Assembly: GCF_003026105.1 (NCBI RefSeq)
Contig: NZ_PYNW01000027.1
Span: 1-32,096 of the forward strand
Origin: Photobacterium sp. GB-56
GTDB taxonomy: Bacteria; Pseudomonadota; Gammaproteobacteria; Enterobacterales; Vibrionaceae
Length of the DNA stretch: 32,096 nt
Direction of reading: 5' to 3'
This document shows, piece after piece, positions 31,928 through 32,096 of this stretch. The position numbers and the translations under genes are program-made. The notes beneath the pieces are model-generated. The model was given only the letters and a program-made list of their open reading frames with translations. It did not search any database and was not told where the DNA came from. Position 1 is the first letter of the stretch, and every line of letters begins with the position of its first letter.

Positions 31928-32096
31928 CCACTGACACGGACAACGGCGTAAGCGGTTGCCGAGTTTAGTATTGTTCTTTAACAATTTGACCATGCAATCT
32001 GTGTGGGCACTCGTTGAAAAGTTAAGTCGAAAGATTTATCAATGATACTAGTGACCAATACAAATAACTCATCTCTTTATAGAGAAGGATTATTTG
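31928..32096 (+). promoter_or_regulatory. rRNA operon leader (boxB-like, boxA, boxC), just before 16S rRNA
   Basis: A boxB-like hairpin (CAACGGC/GCGGTTG, 31941-31958, one mismatch) is followed by boxA TGTTCTTTAACAATTT (31972-31987) and boxC TGTGTGGG (32000-32007), the order of rrn antitermination leaders. NusB and S10 (rpsJ product) bind boxA RNA. The sequence after boxC (GGCACTCGTTGA) is as in vibrio 16S leaders and ends in GGATTATTTG at the edge, so 16S rRNA is expected to begin at or right after the last base. The 16S gene itself is not in the window. Confidence 0.88.

Noticed and set aside
32080..32096. 16S rRNA gene
   Set aside because: Only its leader is present; the sequence ends before the conserved 5' end of mature 16S rRNA.

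Overview
The window reads as chromosome of a gamma-proteobacterium of the Vibrionaceae, most likely Photobacterium or a near relative. The ribosomal gene order and protein lengths match the enterobacterial/vibrio type. The rRNA leader at the right end has the boxA/boxC wording seen in vibrios. The polysaccharide cluster has the STAS, OmpA, SLBB, ATPase, kinase/REC/phosphatase order of the symbiosis polysaccharide (syp) locus of Vibrio fischeri. The genus is an inference from these signatures; no database was searched.

Left part (1-14336, + strand): the tail of an EF-Tu gene and its terminator, then the S10 operon (rpsJ to rpsQ), spc operon (rplN to rpmJ) and alpha operon (rpsM to rplQ). All genes are intact and closely packed. 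The cis-regulatory parts are visible: an S10 promoter and long structured leader (expected L4 control), a terminator plus extended -10 promoter before spc, an S8-type hairpin at the rplE start, an alpha promoter whose -10 lies inside a terminator-like hairpin, the S4-binding pseudoknot leader before a GTG-started rpsM, and a strong terminator after rplQ.

Middle and right part (14367-31636): an exopolysaccharide cluster. One glycosyltransferase gene is on the + strand and ends one base from the convergent last gene of the cluster. The other thirteen genes are on the - strand and fall into three transcription units (read right to left): (1) glycosyltransferase, flippase (Wzx), polymerase/ligase (Wzy), glycosyltransferase; (2) small lipoprotein, Wzz-like chain-length protein, glycosyltransferase, and a fused GT2 / undecaprenyl-phosphate sugar-1-phosphate transferase; (3) STAS protein, OmpA-like lipoprotein, 10-domain SLBB export protein, MinD/BY-kinase-like ATPase, and a three-domain kinase/receiver/PP2C regulator. 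Together these make a Wzx/Wzy-type export pathway with a partner-switching control module. Each unit is preceded by a sigma-54-like element (-24/-12, xGGCAC-N5-TTGMA) that predicts a 22-24 nt leader. This suggests coordinated RpoN control, as in syp, but no sigma-54 activator or sensor kinase is in the window.

Right end (31871-32096, + strand): A/T-rich UP-like tract, a strong rrn promoter with GC-rich discriminator, and a leader with boxB-like hairpin, boxA and boxC. The window stops at or just before the expected start of 16S rRNA. No insertion sequence, integrase, tRNA or CRISPR array was seen.
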